From Sphingomonas psychrolutea (lineage in GTDB: Bacteria > Pseudomonadota > Alphaproteobacteria > Sphingomonadales > Sphingomonadaceae), in assembly GCF_014636175.1 (NCBI RefSeq), contig NZ_BMDW01000004.1, forward strand, positions 124,001 to 188,000: 64,000 nt of DNA. The letters are read 5' to 3'. Shown in pieces: positions 10,339 to 20,509 of the stretch (its first letter is position 1; every line of letters begins with the position of its first letter). The notes below the pieces were generated by a model that was not told the origin of the DNA, ran no database searches, and saw only the letters and a list, made by a program, of their open reading frames with translations. A program made the translations under genes and the position numbers.

Positions 10339-11342
10339 TTTTCGCCCACCCGCTGAATTTCCCATTCCAGCGTCACGCCAGAAGCGGCAAGCACGCGCGT
10401 GCGCACTTCCTCGCCCAGCGCCTCGATCTCGGCGCTCGTGGCATTCCCCAAGTTGAGCAGGAAATTGCAATGCTTCTCGCTCACCTGCGCATCACCGATC
10501 CGCAAGCCCCGGCACCCGGCAGCATCGATCAGCGCCCAGGCCTTGTGGCCGTCAGGATTCTTGAAGGTCGAGCCCCCGGTCTTCGAGCGCAGCGGCTGCG
10601 ATTCCTCGCGCGCGGCGGCGATACGGTCCATTTCGGCCTGGATCGCGGCAGACTCACCCGGCGAACCACGGAAGGTCGCACCGACGACGACGCAGCCTTC
10701 GGGCAAGGTGGAATGGCGATAGGTGTAGCCAAGCGCTTCGAGCGGCAACGTCTGCCGCTCGCCCGAGCGCAGGACCACGTCGCACTCGACCAGAATGTCC
10801 TTGGTCTCACGCCCATACGCGCCGCCATTCATCCGCACGAACCCGCCGACCGTGCCTGGGATCGAGCGCAGGAATTCGACGCCAGCGATCCCGGCATCGC
10901 GCGCGGTCGAGGACACCAAAATGCCGCTCGCCCCGCCGCCGCAGCGCAAGGTGGTCGCATCGGTCGCCTCAACCTTGGCGAACGGCTTGCCGAGCCGGAT
11001 CACCACGCCGGGGACACCGCCATCGCGCACGATCATGTTCGAGCCGAGGCCGAGTGGCATCACCGGAGTTGCTGGATCGAGATCGGCGAGGAAGGCGCTG
11101 AGGTCGGCGACGTCCTTGGGTTCGAACAACCACTGCGCGCTGCCGCCCGATTTGAACCAGACGAGCGGGGCGAGCGGGCCGCCGGGTGTGAGGCGGCCTT
11201 CGACACGCGCAAGCTCCTCCCCTTCAGGGGAGGGGTTGGGGTGGGGCGGTGCCTCGATCGCGCCTTCGGCTTGAGGCACGGCCCCACCGCCAGCCCCTCC
11301 CCTGAAGGGGAGGGGAGAAGAAGAGGTTGCGCCACGGTTCAT
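10290..11342 (-). CDS. murB: UDP-N-acetylenolpyruvoylglucosamine reductase with repeat-derived N- and C-terminal segments
   Basis: 350 residues, longer than the usual ~300. MurB reduces UDP-GlcNAc-enolpyruvate to UDP-MurNAc using FAD and NADPH. Conserved blocks are [12 protein letters not shown] (FAD), [17 protein letters not shown], the catalytic-Ser segment [10 protein letters not shown] and [12 protein letters not shown]. The start is fixed by an ATGA overlap with the murC stop (ATG at 11342). Residues ~8-48 ([14 protein letters not shown] ... [10 protein letters not shown]) are encoded by a nested inverted repeat (11215-11320), and the last ~15 residues by another repeat. Normal MurB homology starts only at about residue 49 ([20 protein letters not shown]). 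The insertions keep the frame, so the gene is probably functional. Confidence 0.93.
   Translation of the reverse strand: MNRGATSSSPLPFRGGAGGGAVPQAEGAIEAPPHPNPSPEGEELARVEGRLTPGGPLAPLVWFKSGGSAQWLFEPKDVADLSAFLADLDPATPVMPLGLGSNMIVRDGGVPGVVIRLGKPFAKVEATDATTLRCGGGASGILVSSTARDAGIAGVEFLRSIPGTVGGFVRMNGGAYGRETKDILVECDVVLRSGERQTLPLEALGYTYRHSTLPEGCVVVGATFRGSPGESAAIQAEMDRIAAAREESQPLRSKTGGSTFKNPDGHKAWALIDAAGCRGLRIGDAQVSEKHCNFLLNLGNATSAEIEALGEEVRTRVLAASGVTLEWEIQRVGENLPLPFRGEGRGEGQS
11215..11320. repeat. Nested inverted repeat inserted in the murB 5' coding region
   Basis: The left arm CTCCCCTTCAGGGGAGGGG (from ~11216) and the right arm CCCCTCCCCTGAAGGGGAG (to ~11314) are inverted copies. An inner pair, GTGCCTC and GAGGCAC (11250-11279), forms a second hairpin. 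The element is about 105 nt, sits a few codons after the murB ATG, and is translated as a Pro/Gly/Arg-rich peptide. Confidence 0.85.
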
Positions 11343-12742
11343 CGTGCCGCCTCAATACCCGCTGCCAACCCGGCCGCCCACTTGGTAATATCCCCTGCCC
11401 CAAGGCACACGACCATATCGCCCGGCTGCACCACGCCCGCCAGCGCCACGGCGAGCGCCTCGGGACCAGCAATCGTCGTCGCCGAGCGATGCCCGCGGCG
11501 CTTCAGCCCATCGACCAAGGCTGCCGCATCGACGCCCTCGACCGGCGCTTCGCCCGCGGCATACACCGGCGCCACGAACACCATATCGGCATCGTTGAAC
11601 GCGCCCTGGAAATCCTCCATCAAATCGCCGAGCCGCGAATAGCGATGCGGCTGCACCACCGCGATCACACGGTTCTCGACGCCCTCGCGCGCCGCCGACA
11701 GCACCGCGCGGATCTCGACCGGGTGGTGCCCGTAATCGTCGATGATCGTCACGCCACCGGTCTCCCCGACTTTCGTAAAGCGCCGCTTCACGCCGCCGAA
11801 TTTGGCAAAGCCCTGCTGGATCGTCGCATCGTCAATGCCGAGTTCCAGCGCCACGCCGATCGCCGCCAGCGCGTTCTGGACGTTGTGCCGCCCCGGCATC
11901 GGCATCTCGATCCCCTCGATCGAGCGGCTCGTCCCGTCGCGGTGGCGGACGATCACTTCGAAGCGATTGCCGCCGGGGATCGGGGTAACGTTGACCCCGC
12001 GCACGTCGGACTGCGCCGAAAAACCATAAGTCACGACGCGGCGATCGCGGACGCGCGGGATAATGTTCTGCACCTCGGGATGATCGAGGCACAGCAGAGC
12101 AGCGCCGTAGAAGGGCACGTTCTCAACGAACTCGACGAACGCATCCTTGACCGCGTCGAACGAGCCATAATGATCGAGATGTTCGGGATCGATGTTGGTG
12201 ACTACCGCGATCGTCCCGTCCAAGCGCAGGAAGCTGCCGTCGCTCTCGTCGGCCTCGACCACCATCCAGTCGCTCGCGCCGAGCCGCGCGTTCGACCCGT
12301 AGCTGTTGATGATCCCGCCGTTGATCACGGTCGGATCGACCCCGCCGGCATCGAGCAGCGCGGCGACCATCGAGGTCGTCGTCGTCTTGCCATGCGTCCC
12401 CGCGACCGCGACGGTCGACTTCAGCCGCATCAGCTCGGCGAGCATTTCCGCGCGCCGCACCACCGGGATCCGCCGTTCGAGCGCGGCTTCCACCTCGGGA
12501 TTGCCGCGCTTGATCGCGGTCGAGGTGACGATCACCGCCGCATCGCCGAGATTGTCCGCGCTATGCCCGATCGCGACCGGAATGCCCTTGGCGCGCAGCC
12601 CCTCGACGACATAGCCCTCCGCCACGTCGGAGCCCTGCACTGTATAACCGAGATTCTTCATCACCTCGGCGATGCCCGACATGCCGATCCCGCCAATGCC
12701 GACGAAGTGAATCGTGCCGATGTCGGTTGCTACGCCCCTCAT
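11339..12742 (-). CDS. murC: UDP-N-acetylmuramate--L-alanine ligase
   Basis: 467 residues. Cytosolic Mur ligase that adds L-Ala to UDP-MurNAc. [19 protein letters not shown] is the N-terminal UDP-binding motif and [12 protein letters not shown] the ATP loop. [10 protein letters not shown] and [10 protein letters not shown] are the family's conserved metal and substrate motifs. The ATG at 12742 overlaps the murG stop by ATGA, which sets the start; the protein then begins [13 protein letters not shown]. The stop overlaps murB in the same way. Confidence 0.97.
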   Translation of the reverse strand: MRGVATDIGTIHFVGIGGIGMSGIAEVMKNLGYTVQGSDVAEGYVVEGLRAKGIPVAIGHSADNLGDAAVIVTSTAIKRGNPEVEAALERRIPVVRRAEMLAELMRLKSTVAVAGTHGKTTTTSMVAALLDAGGVDPTVINGGIINSYGSNARLGASDWMVVEADESDGSFLRLDGTIAVVTNIDPEHLDHYGSFDAVKDAFVEFVENVPFYGAALLCLDHPEVQNIIPRVRDRRVVTYGFSAQSDVRGVNVTPIPGGNRFEVIVRHRDGTSRSIEGIEMPMPGRHNVQNALAAIGVALELGIDDATIQQGFAKFGGVKRRFTKVGETGGVTIIDDYGHHPVEIRAVLSAAREGVENRVIAVVQPHRYSRLGDLMEDFQGAFNDADMVFVAPVYAAGEAPVEGVDAAALVDGLKRRGHRSATTIAGPEALAVALAGVVQPGDMVVCLGAGDITKWAAGLAAGIEAAR

Positions 12743-13884
12743 GCGAAAGCTTCCTTGATCGGTTGCGGCTTGCCAATCGGCATGTCGCCGGCGGTATCCC
12801 CCAGGCTCTCGACCAGATCGGCCAAGTCGCGCGCCGCATCGGGCCGCCCACACGCCCGCGCGCGCCCCGCCGCATTTTGCAGCGCTTCAGGATCGAGCCC
12901 CAGCCGCTGCATTTGCTTGGCGAGTTCGACCGGAGTGAAGCCGCGCTGGTCGATCGTCCGCGCGCCCCCGGCCGAGGTCATTTCCTTGGCATTTGCGGTC
13001 TGATGATCGTCAGTGGCACTTGGCAACGGCACCAGGATCGCCGGTCGCCCCGCACAGGTCAGTTCCGCCAGCGTCGATGCACCCGCGCGCGCGATCACCA
13101 GATGCGCCCACGCCAGTTGCTCGGGCATGTCCGGCAAATAGGTCGCGAGATCGGCCGCGATATCGAGCTCCTTATATTTCGCGCGGCACGCGTCGATATC
13201 CTCGATCCGCGCCTGATGTGTCACTTGCAACCGCCGCCGGAACGCGACCGGCAGCAGCGACAGGCCATCGGGCACGACTTGGCTCAGCACGCTCGCGCCC
13301 TGGCTGCCGCCCGTCACCAGCACGCGGAAAATGCCGTCTTCCTCCAGTAGCGGGTAGGGCTTGCTGCGCAGCGCCAGCACCGCATCGCGCACCGGATTGC
13401 CGACCAGATGCGTCTTGCCGCGATGCTTCGGCCACAGCCGCTGCACGTCGGCATAAGAGGTCGCGATCGCGCTCACCTTGCCCGCAACCAGCCGGTTGAC
13501 GCGGCCCAGCACGGCATTTTGCTCATGCACCGCCGTCGGAATACCCTGATGAAACGCACCGAGCAAAGCCGGAAGGGCGGGATATCCGCCAAAGCCAATC
13601 ACCGCATCGGGCCGGAAGCCTTTGTACAGCTGGATCGCCATCGCGCGGCCCTTGAGCATTGCCGACGCCGCCTTGGCATAACCGATCGGCCCGCCGCCCA
13701 GTCGCCCCGCTGGCAGGATGTGCGTCTGGATCCCCTCGAACAGGCCGGGAAAGCGCACGCCGCGTTCGTCGCTGACCAGCGCAACATAATGCCCGCGCTT
13801 GATCAGTTCGGTCGCGAGTGCCGCCGCCGGAACCATGTGGCCGCCGGTCCCACCCGCTGCCAATACGAAATGTTTCGCCGTCAT
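12739..13884 (-). CDS. murG: Undecaprenyldiphospho-muramoylpentapeptide beta-N-acetylglucosaminyltransferase
   Basis: 381 residues. GT28 enzyme on the inner face of the membrane that adds GlcNAc to lipid I to make lipid [17 protein letters not shown] is the first G-loop. [16 protein letters not shown] is the second G-loop, and the donor-binding region [35 protein letters not shown] follows. ATGA overlaps join it to ftsW upstream and murC downstream. Confidence 0.97.
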   Translation of the reverse strand: MTAKHFVLAAGGTGGHMVPAAALATELIKRGHYVALVSDERGVRFPGLFEGIQTHILPAGRLGGGPIGYAKAASAMLKGRAMAIQLYKGFRPDAVIGFGGYPALPALLGAFHQGIPTAVHEQNAVLGRVNRLVAGKVSAIATSYADVQRLWPKHRGKTHLVGNPVRDAVLALRSKPYPLLEEDGIFRVLVTGGSQGASVLSQVVPDGLSLLPVAFRRRLQVTHQARIEDIDACRAKYKELDIAADLATYLPDMPEQLAWAHLVIARAGASTLAELTCAGRPAILVPLPSATDDHQTANAKEMTSAGGARTIDQRGFTPVELAKQMQRLGLDPEALQNAAGRARACGRPDAARDLADLVESLGDTAGDMPIGKPQPIKEAFA

Positions 13885-15107
13885 ATGCCGCTCCGATGCG
13901 CCCCTGAATGCGCAATGTATTTGGAGCGCGTAACGAACGGATTGCGCCGCGTGAAGGCCAGCAGCAAGCCCATGCCGATCGACAAGGCGATCAGCGAGGA
14001 TCCGCCATAGCTGATAAACGGCAAGGTCATGCCCTTGGACGGGGCGAGGCCGGTGTTGACCGCCATCGAAATCAACGCCTGCACGCCGAATTGCGTGGCG
14101 AGCCCGGCGGCCGCGAACAGCCGAAATTCATCCTGCTCGTCAAGCAATTTGACGAACACCCGCACGACGATCGCCAGGAACAGCATCGCGATGATCATGC
14201 ACGCGATCAGCCCGAACTCCTCGCCGATCACCGAGAAAATATAATCAGTTTGCCCCTCGGGCAGGCGGAATTTCATCGATCCGCCGCCCGGCCCGGTCCC
14301 GCGCCAGCCGCCCGCCGTGATCGTATCGTGCGCGGCATTGGTCTGGAAATGGTCGGCCGCGCCGATCCCCTCGGCCTCGGGAAACAGGAAGGCGTTGATC
14401 CGCGCCCGCGCCGTCCCGTAAAACATGTATGCCGCGAGCAACCCGGCCGGAACCGCCGCGATCAGCCCGGCCATCACCTTGGGCGACGTGCCCGAAATCA
14501 TCAGCAACGCCATCCACACCGCGCAGAACACGACGGTCTGCCCGAAATCGGGCTGCAGCATCAGCAGAAACGCGACCAAGGCCGTCATCCCGCCGGTCAT
14601 CGTCACCACCGGCAACGCCGCGTCCTGCGCGCGCATCGACAGCAGCCACGCTACCGTCACGACGAAGCAGGGCTTGAGGAACTCGGAGGGCTGCAACAGC
14701 GAAATGCCAAGGTTGATCCAGCGCGTCGCGCCGTTTTTCTCCACCCCGATCACCGGCACCAGCATCAGCAGGACCAGGCAGACGACCGTCCCGAACAATG
14801 CGAGGCGTCGCGCAAGCGGAACCGGCAACATCGACACCACCAGCAGGATCGGCAGCGACACGCCGATCCAGATCAACTGCCACCACAAATAAAAGAGCGG
14901 CGGCACGATATGCTTGCCGCCGGAATAGCGTGTCGCAGCAGCAGGCGACGCCGCCCCGACCGCGATCAGCCCGACCGCGATCAGCAGCAGCGTCAGCAGC
15001 AGCAGCACCCGGTCGATATCCCAGAACCACATGCCCAGCGCGGTACGATCCCCGCGACCGCCGCGACCCTTCATGCTCGTCCACAGTTTCGGCGCGGGGG
15101 CGCTCAT
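13881..15107 (-). CDS. ftsW: Lipid II polymerase / divisome SEDS protein FtsW
   Basis: 408 residues with about ten hydrophobic segments, the SEDS glycosyltransferase that works with FtsI in septal peptidoglycan synthesis. The family signatures are present: NGATRWINLG, LLQPSEFLKP, DFGQTVVF, and SYGGSSLIALSIGMGLLLAF near the C-terminus. The large extracytoplasmic loop contains PEGQTDYIFSVIGEEFG. The ATG at 15107 overlaps the murD stop; the longer frame upstream is antisense-like sequence within murD and was not used. Confidence 0.96.
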   Translation of the reverse strand: MSAPAPKLWTSMKGRGGRGDRTALGMWFWDIDRVLLLLTLLLIAVGLIAVGAASPAAATRYSGGKHIVPPLFYLWWQLIWIGVSLPILLVVSMLPVPLARRLALFGTVVCLVLLMLVPVIGVEKNGATRWINLGISLLQPSEFLKPCFVVTVAWLLSMRAQDAALPVVTMTGGMTALVAFLLMLQPDFGQTVVFCAVWMALLMISGTSPKVMAGLIAAVPAGLLAAYMFYGTARARINAFLFPEAEGIGAADHFQTNAAHDTITAGGWRGTGPGGGSMKFRLPEGQTDYIFSVIGEEFGLIACMIIAMLFLAIVVRVFVKLLDEQDEFRLFAAAGLATQFGVQALISMAVNTGLAPSKGMTLPFISYGGSSLIALSIGMGLLLAFTRRNPFVTRSKYIAHSGAHRSGI

Positions 15108-16498
15108 GGCAGCGCCTCCACCAGAGTGCGGAACTGGTCGCCGCGATCCTCGAAATCGCGAAACTGATCGAACGAGGCGCACGCGGGCGACAGCAGGACG
15201 GTGTCCCCGGCCCGGGCGTTCGCGGCGGCGGCGGCGACGGCGGCGGCCAGCGTCCCGCTTTCCTCGACCGGCACCTTCCCGCCCAGAATGTCCGCAAATA
15301 TCGCGCCCGATGTCCCGATCGTATAGGCGCGGACGATATGACCGAAGCTCGGTGCGCATGAATCGAGATCGTCGCTCTTGGCTTGTCCGCCCACGATCCA
15401 GTGGATCCGATCGAACGCCGCCAGCGCGGGCGCGGTCGATTCGGGGTTGGTTGCCTTGCTGTCGTTGACGAACGCGACGCCGTGCTTGGTGGCAATGCGC
15501 TCCATCCGATGCGGCAGGCCGGTGAAGCTCAGCAGCCCGGCGTCGATCGCCGCATGCGGCACGCCCAGCGCCTCGCAGACGTTGATCGCCGCGAGCGCAT
15601 TCTGCAAATTGTGCGGCCCGGCCAGGCTCGGCGAGAGCGGCTGCACCATGCATACGCCGGGCGCGATCTTGGTCAGGTCCTCGCCCCGCGCCGACAAGCT
15701 GCGTGCGATCTGCGCCGAGGCGGCATCGCCGATCCCGATGATCGCCGCATGGCCCTTCGATTGCATCGCGAACAGCCGCGCCTTGGCGGCGGCATAGGCC
15801 TCGAACCCGTCATAGCGGTCGAGATGATCGGGCGTGATGTTGAGCAACACCGCGACATCGCAATCGAGCGTTTGCGTCAGGTCGATCTGATAGCTCGACA
15901 GTTCGAGCACATAGACCCCGCCCGCGGGCAACGGCTCCTGCTCGAGGATCGGCAGGCCAATGTTGCCGCCCAGCCGCGACGGCATCCCTGCGGTCTGCAG
16001 GATGTGGTGGATCAGCGAGACGGTGGTGGATTTGCCATTGGTGCCCGTAACGCCCACGACCTTGTGCGGCGGCAGCGATGCGCGGGCCTGGGCGAAGAGT
16101 TCGATATCGCCGATGATCGGGGTGCTTTCGGCGCGAGCGAGCGACGCGACGTGGTCGGTATTGAGCGGCACGCCCGGCGAAACGACAAGCGCATCGAATT
16201 CAGCGAGGTCATCCATTTCGAGGTTCGCTACTTCCAACGTTCCCCGGCGAAGGCCGGGGTCCAGTTGCGACCCATCAGCGGCTTCGGAGCCGCCCCCCTC
16301 AAAAATCCGCACCTGTCCGCCTGGACCCCGGCCTTCGCCGGGGAACATGGAAGCCAAACGGTCACGAGCCTCGTTCTTGGCATCCCACGCCACCACACTC
16401 GCCCCACCCGCCAAAAACGCGCGCACGGTCGCCGCACCAGACCGCGCAAGCCCCAGCACAGCGTAACGTTTGCCGCGCCATAGGGGCGAGACGATCAC
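15104..16498 (-). CDS. murD: UDP-N-acetylmuramoylalanine--D-glutamate ligase carrying a repeat-derived insertion
   Basis: 464 residues. Adds D-Glu to UDP-MurNAc-L-Ala. The N-terminal UDP motif is [20 protein letters not shown], the ATP loop [17 protein letters not shown], and the later Mur-ligase blocks [20 protein letters not shown] and NPEST are intact. The start is the GTG at 16498, overlapping the mraY stop as GTGA. Residues ~51-88 ([10 protein letters not shown] ... [10 protein letters not shown]) are encoded by a 108-bp element with perfect 26-bp inverted ends (16239-16346), absent from typical MurD, placed between the first beta-alpha units of domain 1. Frame is kept and all catalytic motifs remain. 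Confidence 0.95.
   Translation of the reverse strand: MIVSPLWRGKRYAVLGLARSGAATVRAFLAGGASVVAWDAKNEARDRLASMFPGEGRGPGGQVRIFEGGGSEAADGSQLDPGLRRGTLEVANLEMDDLAEFDALVVSPGVPLNTDHVASLARAESTPIIGDIELFAQARASLPPHKVVGVTGTNGKSTTVSLIHHILQTAGMPSRLGGNIGLPILEQEPLPAGGVYVLELSSYQIDLTQTLDCDVAVLLNITPDHLDRYDGFEAYAAAKARLFAMQSKGHAAIIGIGDAASAQIARSLSARGEDLTKIAPGVCMVQPLSPSLAGPHNLQNALAAINVCEALGVPHAAIDAGLLSFTGLPHRMERIATKHGVAFVNDSKATNPESTAPALAAFDRIHWIVGGQAKSDDLDSCAPSFGHIVRAYTIGTSGAIFADILGGKVPVEESGTLAAAVAAAAANARAGDTVLLSPACASFDQFRDFEDRGDQFRTLVEALP
16239..16346. repeat. 108-bp element with perfect 26-bp inverted ends inside murD
   Basis: Arms at 16239-16264 (GTTCCCCGGCGAAGGCCGGG...) and 16321-16346 are exact reverse complements over 26 bp. 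The 56-nt centre is not palindromic. The element is a multiple of three (108 nt) and is read through in frame as part of MurD. Confidence 0.92.
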
Positions 16499-17565
16499 CG
16501 CAGTTTCAACGTCGAAAGACCCGCCAGCGCCAGCACGAACGCAATGATCCAGAACCGGATCACGACGGTCGGCTCGCTCCAGCCGAGCTGTTCGAAATGG
16601 TGGTGGATCGGCGCCATCTTGAAGACGCGCTTGCCGGTGCGCTTGTAGAAGAACACCTGGATGATGACGCTCATCGCCTCGACCACGAACAGCCCGCCGA
16701 TGATGCCGAGCACGATTTCATGATGCGCGACGACCGAGATCGTGCCGAGCGCCCCGCCGAGCGCAAGGCTGCCGGTGTCGCCCATGAACACGGCGGCCGG
16801 CGGCGCGTTGAACCACAGGAAGGCAAGCCCCGCCCCCACGATCGCGCCGCAGAAGATCGCCAGGTCGCCGGCATGCGGCACGTGCGGGATGCCGAGATAA
16901 TGCGCATAATCGGCGCGCCCGACCAGATAGACGATCAGCATGAACGCAACGCTCGCGATAATCACCGGCATCGTCGCCAAGCCATCCAGTCCGTCGGTCA
17001 AATTCACCGCATTGCCGAACGCCACGATCGTGAACGCCGCGAACACGATGTAGAAATAGCCCAGATCGATCACCGATCCGGTGTAGAAGGGCAAATACAG
17101 TTCCGTGCCGTTCTGCTGCACGATCAGCGTCGCGGCGATGCCCGCGATCACGAATTCGCCGATCAGCCGCAAGCGGCTCGATACGCCCGCCGTGCTCGCT
17201 TTGCGCACTTTGTCGAAATCGTCGAGGAAACCGATCGCGCCAAACCCCAGCGTCACGAAAGTGCACGCCCACACGTACGGGCTCGACAAATCCATCCACA
17301 ACAGGATCGAAAACACCATCGAGGTGAGGATCATCAACCCGCCCATCGTCGGCGTGCCGCGCTTGGCGAGGTGCGTTTGCGGGCCATCGGCGCGGATCGG
17401 CTGGCCCTTGCCTTGCCGCACGCGCAGCCACCCGATGAAACGCGGGCCGATCAACAACCCCAGGAATAACGACGTCGCCACCGCCGCGCCGGTGCGGAAG
17501 CTTTGATACCGGATCAGGTTCAAAAGCCCGGGAAAACCCAGATATTCGGCCAGAAGGTAAAGCAT
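16495..17565 (-). CDS. mraY: Phospho-N-acetylmuramoyl-pentapeptide transferase
   Basis: 356 residues, about ten membrane helices. Transfers phospho-MurNAc-pentapeptide to undecaprenyl phosphate, making lipid I. The conserved cytoplasmic motifs are [18 protein letters not shown] (Asp pair), [25 protein letters not shown], and [13 protein letters not shown] (the HHH triad). The ATG overlaps the murF stop by one base (TAATG). Confidence 0.98.
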   Translation of the reverse strand: MLYLLAEYLGFPGLLNLIRYQSFRTGAAVATSLFLGLLIGPRFIGWLRVRQGKGQPIRADGPQTHLAKRGTPTMGGLMILTSMVFSILLWMDLSSPYVWACTFVTLGFGAIGFLDDFDKVRKASTAGVSSRLRLIGEFVIAGIAATLIVQQNGTELYLPFYTGSVIDLGYFYIVFAAFTIVAFGNAVNLTDGLDGLATMPVIIASVAFMLIVYLVGRADYAHYLGIPHVPHAGDLAIFCGAIVGAGLAFLWFNAPPAAVFMGDTGSLALGGALGTISVVAHHEIVLGIIGGLFVVEAMSVIIQVFFYKRTGKRVFKMAPIHHHFEQLGWSEPTVVIRFWIIAFVLALAGLSTLKLR

Positions 17566-18941
17566 TACAGTGTTCCGCCTTGCAAAGCCGCGACGAGCGC
17601 CGCCAGCCCTACGCCGTTCGATCCCTTGATCAGCACCGCGTCGCCGGGTGCCAGCATCGCGGACAGGCTGACGCGCGCCGCAGCGGCATCGGGCACATGG
17701 ACGAAATCGCCCTCGCCCTCAAGCGCGTTGGCAAGCGGCGCGATCCGTTTACCGACCAAAATACCCGCTCGAACGCCCGCCGCCAGGATCGGCTCGGCCA
17801 GCGCCGCATGATAGGCGTCGCTTTCCTCACCCATCTCGCGCATTTCGCCGAGCACGACGACTTTCCGCTTGGCCTGCTCAGCCCCCAGCACCGCCAGCGT
17901 CGCGCGCATCGAAGATGGGTTGGCATTGTAGCTTTCGTCGATGATCAGCGCTTCGCCAGTCCCGACCGGCACCGCAAAGCGCGCCCCGCGTCCGGCCAAT
18001 CCGCCCAGCTCGGCGAGCGCGAGCCCGGCGAGTGCCAGATCACCGCCGACCGCATCGACGGCGGCCAGCAGCGCGAGGCAGTTCGACACCCAGTGCAGCC
18101 CCGGCTGGCTGATCGTGAAGCTCAATTCGCGCGTCCCCACGCGCGCCGTAACGAACGTGCCCCCGCTCGCGGTTCGCATCGTTTCGATCGCGCGTACGTC
18201 CGCGCCTTTTTCGAGCCCGAAGGTGACGGTGCGCGCGGCATGAGGCGCCGCGGCGGCGATCAGCCGGTCGCGGTGGATATTGTCATACGGCACGATCGCA
18301 ACGCCGCCGGGTTCCAACCCCTGAAAGATCTCGCCTTTAGCGTCCGCAATCGCTTCCTCGCTGTCGAAGAATTCGCGATGCACCGACGCGACCGTCGTGA
18401 TGATCGCGACGTGCGGCCGCACCAGCGTCGTCAGATGCGCAAGTTCGCCCGCATGGTTCATCCCCATCTCGAACACGCCGAAGCGCGTATCGGCCGGCAT
18501 CCGCGCGAGGCTCAGCGGCACGCCGGTATGGTTGTTGTAACTCTTGACCGAGCGATGCGCTTCGCCGCGTGCGCCACGGTCGAGCGCGGCGAAAAGCGCT
18601 TCCTTGGTGCCCGTCTTGCCGACCGATCCGGTGACGCCGATGATCTTGGCCGAGGTCCGCGCGCGGGCGGCCCGCGCGAGGTTTTCCAGAGCGGCCATTG
18701 TGTCGTGCACCCGCACCGAGGGATGCGCGCAGTCCTGCGACACCAGCGCCCCCGCCGCGCCGCGATCGAACGCTTGGGTCAGAAAACGATGCCCGTCGGT
18801 CGCCTCCCCGGTCAGCGCGACGAACAGGTCGCCGGGTGCGACTTCGCGCGAGTCGAAGGTGACGCCGGTGGCGCTGAAGGCCGAGGAGGCCGTGCCGCCG
18901 GTTGCGGCGGCGATGTCGGCTGAGGTCCAGAGAGGCGTCAT
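17565..18941 (-). CDS. murF: UDP-N-acetylmuramoyl-tripeptide--D-alanyl-D-alanine ligase
   Basis: 458 residues. Adds D-Ala-D-Ala to the UDP-MurNAc-tripeptide. The ATP loop [13 protein letters not shown] is at residues ~102-114. [11 protein letters not shown] and [15 protein letters not shown] are specific to MurF, and [10 protein letters not shown] follows. It starts at 18941; between it and murE upstream lies a 145-nt gap filled by a large inverted repeat, the only such break in the upper half of the cluster. Confidence 0.97.
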   Translation of the reverse strand: MTPLWTSADIAAATGGTASSAFSATGVTFDSREVAPGDLFVALTGEATDGHRFLTQAFDRGAAGALVSQDCAHPSVRVHDTMAALENLARAARARTSAKIIGVTGSVGKTGTKEALFAALDRGARGEAHRSVKSYNNHTGVPLSLARMPADTRFGVFEMGMNHAGELAHLTTLVRPHVAIITTVASVHREFFDSEEAIADAKGEIFQGLEPGGVAIVPYDNIHRDRLIAAAAPHAARTVTFGLEKGADVRAIETMRTASGGTFVTARVGTRELSFTISQPGLHWVSNCLALLAAVDAVGGDLALAGLALAELGGLAGRGARFAVPVGTGEALIIDESYNANPSSMRATLAVLGAEQAKRKVVVLGEMREMGEESDAYHAALAEPILAAGVRAGILVGKRIAPLANALEGEGDFVHVPDAAAARVSLSAMLAPGDAVLIKGSNGVGLAALVAALQGGTL

Positions 18942-18962
18942 TCGCCCCCTCCCAAAACATAA

Positions 18963-19073
18963 CCGTCACCCCGGACTTGATCCGGGGCCCATCGTGCCGC
19001 GAGCGCAGCACCAGAGATTTCGAACAGCGCATCAAGCCGCGGCATGGGCCCCGGATCAAGTCCGGGGTGACGG
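18963..19073. repeat. Large inverted repeat in the murE-murF gap
   Basis: Perfect 30-bp arms at 18963-18992 (CCGTCACCCCGGACTTGATC...) and 19044-19073 flank a 51-nt centre. A related element with CCGGCCTTGTGCCGGGG arms occurs upstream of rplJ (53653-53741). In an mRNA this would be a very stable stem, yet the downstream genes murF to ftsZ must still be transcribed. Confidence 0.93.
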
Positions 19074-19086
19074 AATACGGGGCCAC

Positions 19087-20502
19087 TCACGCCGCCATCT
19101 CCCGCGCCACGCTGACATCATCGAACGGCAAGACCAGATCGCCGACGATCTGGCCCTGCTCATGCCCCTTGCCCGCGATCAGCACGATATCCTGCGGCCC
19201 CGCCTGCATGATCGCCGCGCCGATCGCATCGCGCCGCGATCCGATCTCGGTTGCGTGCGGCGCGCCTTCCAGAACCATCGCGCGAATGACCGCCGGGTCT
19301 TCGGAACGCGGATTGTCGTCGGTCACGATCACGACGTCTGCCATCGCCGCCGCGACTGCGCCCATCGCGCGCCTTTTGCCCGTGTCACGGTCGCCGCCGG
19401 CGCCAATCACCACGATCAGCCGCCCGCCCGCATGCGGTTTCAACGCCGAGATCGCCGCCTGCAGCGCATCGGGCGTGTGCGCATAATCGACATAGACCGG
19501 CGCGCCGCTCTGCCCGATCACCGCGCGTTCGAGTCGCCCGCGCACCGGCTGCAACCGCGCCAAATTGCCCAGCGTCGCCGCGATATCGCCACCGCCCGCG
19601 ATCACCAACCCCGCCGCGGTCAGCGCATTCGCCGCCTGATAGGCACCGATCAGCGGCAAGTTCACCTTATACGTCTTGCCCTCGGCCGCGATCACCAGCC
19701 CCTGCCCAAGCAAGGTAGGATCGCGGGACACCAGCCTGAGCGTCTCGCCCGTGGTCCCGACCGAAATCAGGCGCAGCCCCCGCCCGCGAACGATTTCGGC
19801 AACGCGCGCCGACACGACATCGTCCGCCCACACCACGGCAACGCCATCATCGACCACGACTTCGCTGAACAAGCGCAGCTTCGCTTCGAGATACGCTGCC
19901 ATCGTCCCGTGATAATCGAGGTGATCGCGGCTGAGATTGGTGAACGCCGCCGCCGAGACGCGTAAGCCCTCGGTGCGATATTGCGACAGGCCGTGGCTCG
20001 ATGCTTCGAACGCGACATGGCTCACGCCCTCGCGCGCCAGCCCTGCGACGTTCGACAGGAACGTCACGACATCGGGCGTGGTCAGCCCGGTCGAGACGCG
20101 ATCGTCGCCGGTCGTTACGCCCAGCGTCCCGATCGAGGCGGCGTGAAACCCGGTCATCCGCCACAATTGCCGTACCATCTCGACGGTCGACGTCTTGCCG
20201 TTGGTGCCCGTCACCGCCACCGCTACCGGCGGGAATGGCGCGAAGAAGCGCGCGGCAAGATCGGCGAATCTACGGCGCGGTACGGCATCGGCCATGTGCA
20301 CCGCGCCATCGACCGTCACTTCGGGGCGCGCGACGACCGCGATCGCGCCGCCCGCCACCGCCGCGTGGATGAAGTCCTCGCCATTGACGACCGCACCCTG
20401 AAACGCGCCGAACACCACGCCCGGCGCGACCTTGCGGTGGTCGATCGCGAAGCCCGTCACGGTTGCTGTTTCACTCCCGCCGGTCAGCGCACCGAGTTTC
20501 AT
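19087..20502 (-). CDS. murE: UDP-N-acetylmuramoyl-L-alanyl-D-glutamate--2,6-diaminopimelate ligase
   Basis: 471 residues. Adds the third amino acid to the peptide stem. The ATP loop GTNGKTSTVEMV begins at residue 99. VTDDNPRSEDPAVI carries the DNPR motif that marks meso-diaminopimelate (not lysine) specificity. SRDHLDYHGTM and YAHTPDALQ are further family blocks. The gap to the upstream ftsI stop is 7 nt. Confidence 0.97.
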   Translation of the reverse strand: MKLGALTGGSETATVTGFAIDHRKVAPGVVFGAFQGAVVNGEDFIHAAVAGGAIAVVARPEVTVDGAVHMADAVPRRRFADLAARFFAPFPPVAVAVTGTNGKTSTVEMVRQLWRMTGFHAASIGTLGVTTGDDRVSTGLTTPDVVTFLSNVAGLAREGVSHVAFEASSHGLSQYRTEGLRVSAAAFTNLSRDHLDYHGTMAAYLEAKLRLFSEVVVDDGVAVVWADDVVSARVAEIVRGRGLRLISVGTTGETLRLVSRDPTLLGQGLVIAAEGKTYKVNLPLIGAYQAANALTAAGLVIAGGGDIAATLGNLARLQPVRGRLERAVIGQSGAPVYVDYAHTPDALQAAISALKPHAGGRLIVVIGAGGDRDTGKRRAMGAVAAAMADVVIVTDDNPRSEDPAVIRAMVLEGAPHATEIGSRRDAIGAAIMQAGPQDIVLIAGKGHEQGQIVGDLVLPFDDVSVAREMAA

Positions 20503-20509
20503 TTGAGCC

